From Treponema sp. (GTDB lineage Bacteria; Spirochaetota; Spirochaetia; Treponematales; Breznakiellaceae): a DNA stretch of 5,393 nt. Of this stretch, positions 4,431 through 5,393 are shown one piece after another. The notes below the pieces were generated by a model, which saw only the letters and a program-made list of their open reading frames with translations, had not been told where the DNA came from and ran no database searches. The stretch lies in NCBI GenBank assembly GCA_031273405.1, contig JAISRW010000116.1, positions 1-5,393 of the forward strand, written 5' to 3'. The stretch's first letter is position 1. Every line of letters starts with the position of its first letter. The translations under genes were made by a program, and so were the position numbers.

Positions 4431-5377
4431 TGCGGGGCCTTGTCATCCGGGGGTCCCGGAATATTTTTACCCTCCGCTTTGCTTCGGGCGGGGAGGAGCG
4501 GGAAGAGGAGTGCCGGATCAAGGGGAAGATCCTCAAAGAAGCCAGGGGTTACTATAACCCCCTGGCGCCGGGGGATGTGGTGCGCGTCGAGGAGGGCCTC
4601 ATCGTATCCCTGGAAAAGCGGAAGAACGCTTTTTCCCGGTTCAACCAGAAGGGCCAGGCCCCCCAGCTTCTGGCGGCTAACGTGGATCTGGTCCTCTGCG
4701 TTTCAAGTCCGGTTTCCCCGCCCTTCAGGCCCCGGTTTCTGGATCGCTGCCTTTTGGAAGCCGATATAGCCGGAATTCCCGCGGCCCTGGTGGTCAACAA
4801 GTGGGATCTGATTTCTTCCTCCCCGGACCGCCTTGATACAGAAGAAAGGCTGGAAGATTTTAAGCGCATAGGCTATCCGGTATTCAGGCTTTCGGCCCTC
4901 ACCGGTTTCGGCATGGAAGAATTCCGCCGGTTTATAGGCGGCAAATTTTCGGTGCTGGTAGGCCAGTCGGGAGTGGGCAAGTCGAGCCTTGTCAAAGCCA
5001 TGGCGCCGGATCTGGATATAAGGACAGAGCCGGTGAACGAAAAATACGACCGGGGAAACCACACCACAACCCTGTCGGCGCTCCTGGAGATCCCCGGTTC
5101 CGGGAGGGGGCCGAAGACCCGCTTGGTTGATACGCCGGGGATTCGCCGTTTCCTCCCCGAGCAAATTCCCCCGGAAGATCTGATTTATCACATGCGGGAA
5201 TTTGCCCCTCTGGCGGGTAGGTGCACCTACGGCCTTTCCTGCTCTCACGCCGGCGAGCCGGGTTGCAAGATCATGGAGGCGGTGGACGCCGGGGTGATCC
5301 ACGAGGAAAGGTACGCCAACTTCCTCAAAATCCGGGACGAGCTTTCCGGGGCCTCTGTGTACCCCGATAACGATTAG
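4430..5377 (+). CDS. rsgA: Ribosome small-subunit assembly GTPase RsgA
   Basis: Circularly permuted GTPase that acts late in 30S subunit maturation (E. coli YjeQ/RsgA). The 315-residue length and domain order are typical. An N-terminal OB fold covers about residues 1-75, followed by QLLAANVDLVLCV (79-91). The permuted G domain has G4 NKWD (123-126), G5 SAL (155-157), G1 P-loop GQSGVGKSSL (178-187), G2 region RGNHTTT (208-214) and G3 DTPG (234-237). The C-terminal zinc domain has C265, C271, H273 and C279 in RCTYGLSCSHAGEPGC. The ATG overlaps the murI stop by one base and has GGAG 8 bases upstream. Nothing is truncated or missing. Its place behind murI suggests co-expression of wall-precursor and ribosome-assembly functions under the promoter at 3293-3321; no internal promoter is obvious. 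Confidence 0.96.
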   Translation: MRGLVIRGSRNIFTLRFASGGEEREEECRIKGKILKEARGYYNPLAPGDVVRVEEGLIVSLEKRKNAFSRFNQKGQAPQLLAANVDLVLCVSSPVSPPFRPRFLDRCLLEADIAGIPAALVVNKWDLISSSPDRLDTEERLEDFKRIGYPVFRLSALTGFGMEEFRRFIGGKFSVLVGQSGVGKSSLVKAMAPDLDIRTEPVNEKYDRGNHTTTLSALLEIPGSGRGPKTRLVDTPGIRRFLPEQIPPEDLIYHMREFAPLAGRCTYGLSCSHAGEPGCKIMEAVDAGVIHEERYANFLKIRDELSGASVYPDND

Positions 5378-5379
5378 CC

Positions 5380-5393
5380 ATGAACGAAAAAAC
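5380..5393 (+). CDS. Start of a further gene, cut by the window edge
   Basis: ATG at 5380 follows the rsgA stop by two bases and reads M-N-E-K before the window ends. The spacing suits a translationally coupled next gene in the operon. No ribosome-binding site stands out, and four codons cannot identify the product. Confidence 0.4.

Noticed and set aside
4703..5302. A 199-codon minus-strand frame opposite rsgA
   Set aside because: It is a shadow of rsgA; no motif, no start signal and no family resemblance.

Overview
The window looks like chromosomal DNA from a GC-rich bacterium, most plausibly a spirochaete of the Treponema type found in insect guts. This lineage call is an inference from protein style, from TTCCAAAA-type palindromes, and from a decayed stretch that resembles a repeat unit of treponemal surface proteins. 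It does not rest on a marker gene. Coding DNA is GC-rich; one short intergenic island (about 1717-1928) is strikingly AT-rich.

Layout. Positions 1-202 hold three hairpins, one of them terminator-like, downstream of a minus-strand gene. Positions 203-1210 (minus) encode a stand-alone RlmK-type 23S rRNA methyltransferase. Positions 1211-2012 form an 800-base gap with no intact gene. In order along the plus strand it holds: a promoter-like sequence for the methyltransferase, a decayed surface-protein repeat unit read on the minus strand, a cluster of short triloop hairpins, a 212-bp non-autonomous transposable element with perfect 17-bp terminal inverted repeats and a 9-bp target duplication, and a 12-bp-arm inverted repeat. 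Positions 2013-3264 (minus) carry a pentapeptide-repeat protein followed by a metallo-beta-lactamase-fold hydrolase, probably one transcript. Positions 3265-3327 are a compact divergent promoter region. Positions 3328-5393 (plus) carry a tightly packed run of genes: a cysteine-rich zinc-binding protein, glutamate racemase (murI), the ribosome assembly GTPase rsgA, and the first codons of another gene. Two of these junctions overlap by one base.

Function. The plus-strand cluster joins cell-wall precursor supply (D-glutamate) with 30S subunit maturation; the methyltransferase modifies the 50S subunit. The hydrolase and the pentapeptide protein have no assignable substrate or partner. I do not see a defence system, CRISPR array, phage or integrated resistance element. 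The most informative non-coding signals are the small transposable element, the 17-bp inverted repeat around the methyltransferase, and the apparently leaderless divergent gene starts.
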